Assembly (NCBI GenBank): GCA_964386405.1
Contig: CAYLRW010000040.1
Location: 1 to 15,548, forward strand
Direction of reading: 5' to 3'
DNA from: RZYP01 sp964386405
GTDB taxonomy: Bacteria; Bacillota; Negativicutes; Acidaminococcales; Acidaminococcaceae
DNA length: 15,548 bases
Part shown: positions 15,518-15,548 of the stretch, one piece after another
How positions within the stretch are numbered: the stretch's first letter is position 1
Layout: each line of letters opens with the position of its first letter
Position numbers and translations under genes: made by a program
The notes under the pieces: model-generated
The model's input: the letters and a program-made list of their open reading frames with translations, nothing else
What the model was told of the DNA's origin: nothing
Database searches by the model: none

Positions 15518-15527
15518 TGCTTATTAA

Positions 15528-15533
15528 GTTATA
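15528..15533 (-). promoter_or_regulatory. Possible -10 box of the riboflavin operon
   Basis: TATAAC lies about 12 nt upstream of the aptamer on the minus strand. The matching -35 would fall just beyond the right edge of the window, so the promoter cannot be confirmed. TATATT at 15545-15540 is an alternative. Confidence 0.3.
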
Positions 15534-15548
15534 CAAATAATATACCAC

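Noticed and set aside
1..15548. Mobile elements, CRISPR, toxin-antitoxin or phage genes, tRNA or rRNA
   Set aside because: None was seen. Every substantial coding stretch is accounted for by a recognised protein family, and no direct-repeat array or transposase-like frame was noticed.

Overview
The window is a block of bacterial housekeeping genes, almost all on the minus strand, from a low-to-moderate GC Gram-positive (Bacillota) genome. Evidence for this is the strong purine-rich ribosome binding sites, SigA-like promoters, a Gram-positive-type SOS box in front of recA, an RNase Y gene, a fused ribBA gene and an FMN riboswitch before ribD. Negativicutes is my best guess within Bacillota, but that is an impression and not shown by the sequence. 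A run of exactly 100 N at 14146-14245 shows that this is a scaffolded draft assembly.

Layout in the direction of minus-strand transcription, from right to left. (1) An FMN riboswitch with a terminator platform (about 15348-15517) precedes the riboflavin operon ribD - [gap] - ribE - ribBA - ribH, followed 12 nt later by hslO (Hsp33). (2) recA has its own SigA-type promoter with an SOS box in the spacer, and recX overlaps its end. (3) rny (RNase Y) has a strong promoter just behind recX, a terminator-like hairpin in its leader and an unclear start codon. (4) rpmB (ribosomal protein L28) is the only plus-strand gene; it has its own promoter and terminator and diverges from recG. (5) recG is followed by a TVP38/TMEM64-type membrane protein and a terminator. 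(6) An EF-G-like translational GTPase with an altered P-loop and no catalytic histidine is followed by a hairpin, then a CBS-pair protein. (7) A transketolase runs off the left edge.

The genes fall into three functional themes: riboflavin/FMN synthesis with feedback control by FMN; DNA repair and recombination (recA, recX, recG); and RNA and translation functions (rny, rpmB, the EF-G-like factor). I found no mobile element, CRISPR array, phage gene, tRNA or rRNA, and no convincing new multi-gene system. The observations most worth following up are regulatory or concern single proteins: the rny leader and start, the P-loop substitution in the EF-G-like protein, a possible antiterminator in the FMN riboswitch platform, and hslO placed within the riboflavin transcription unit. 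No gene-free stretch exceeds about 220 bases.
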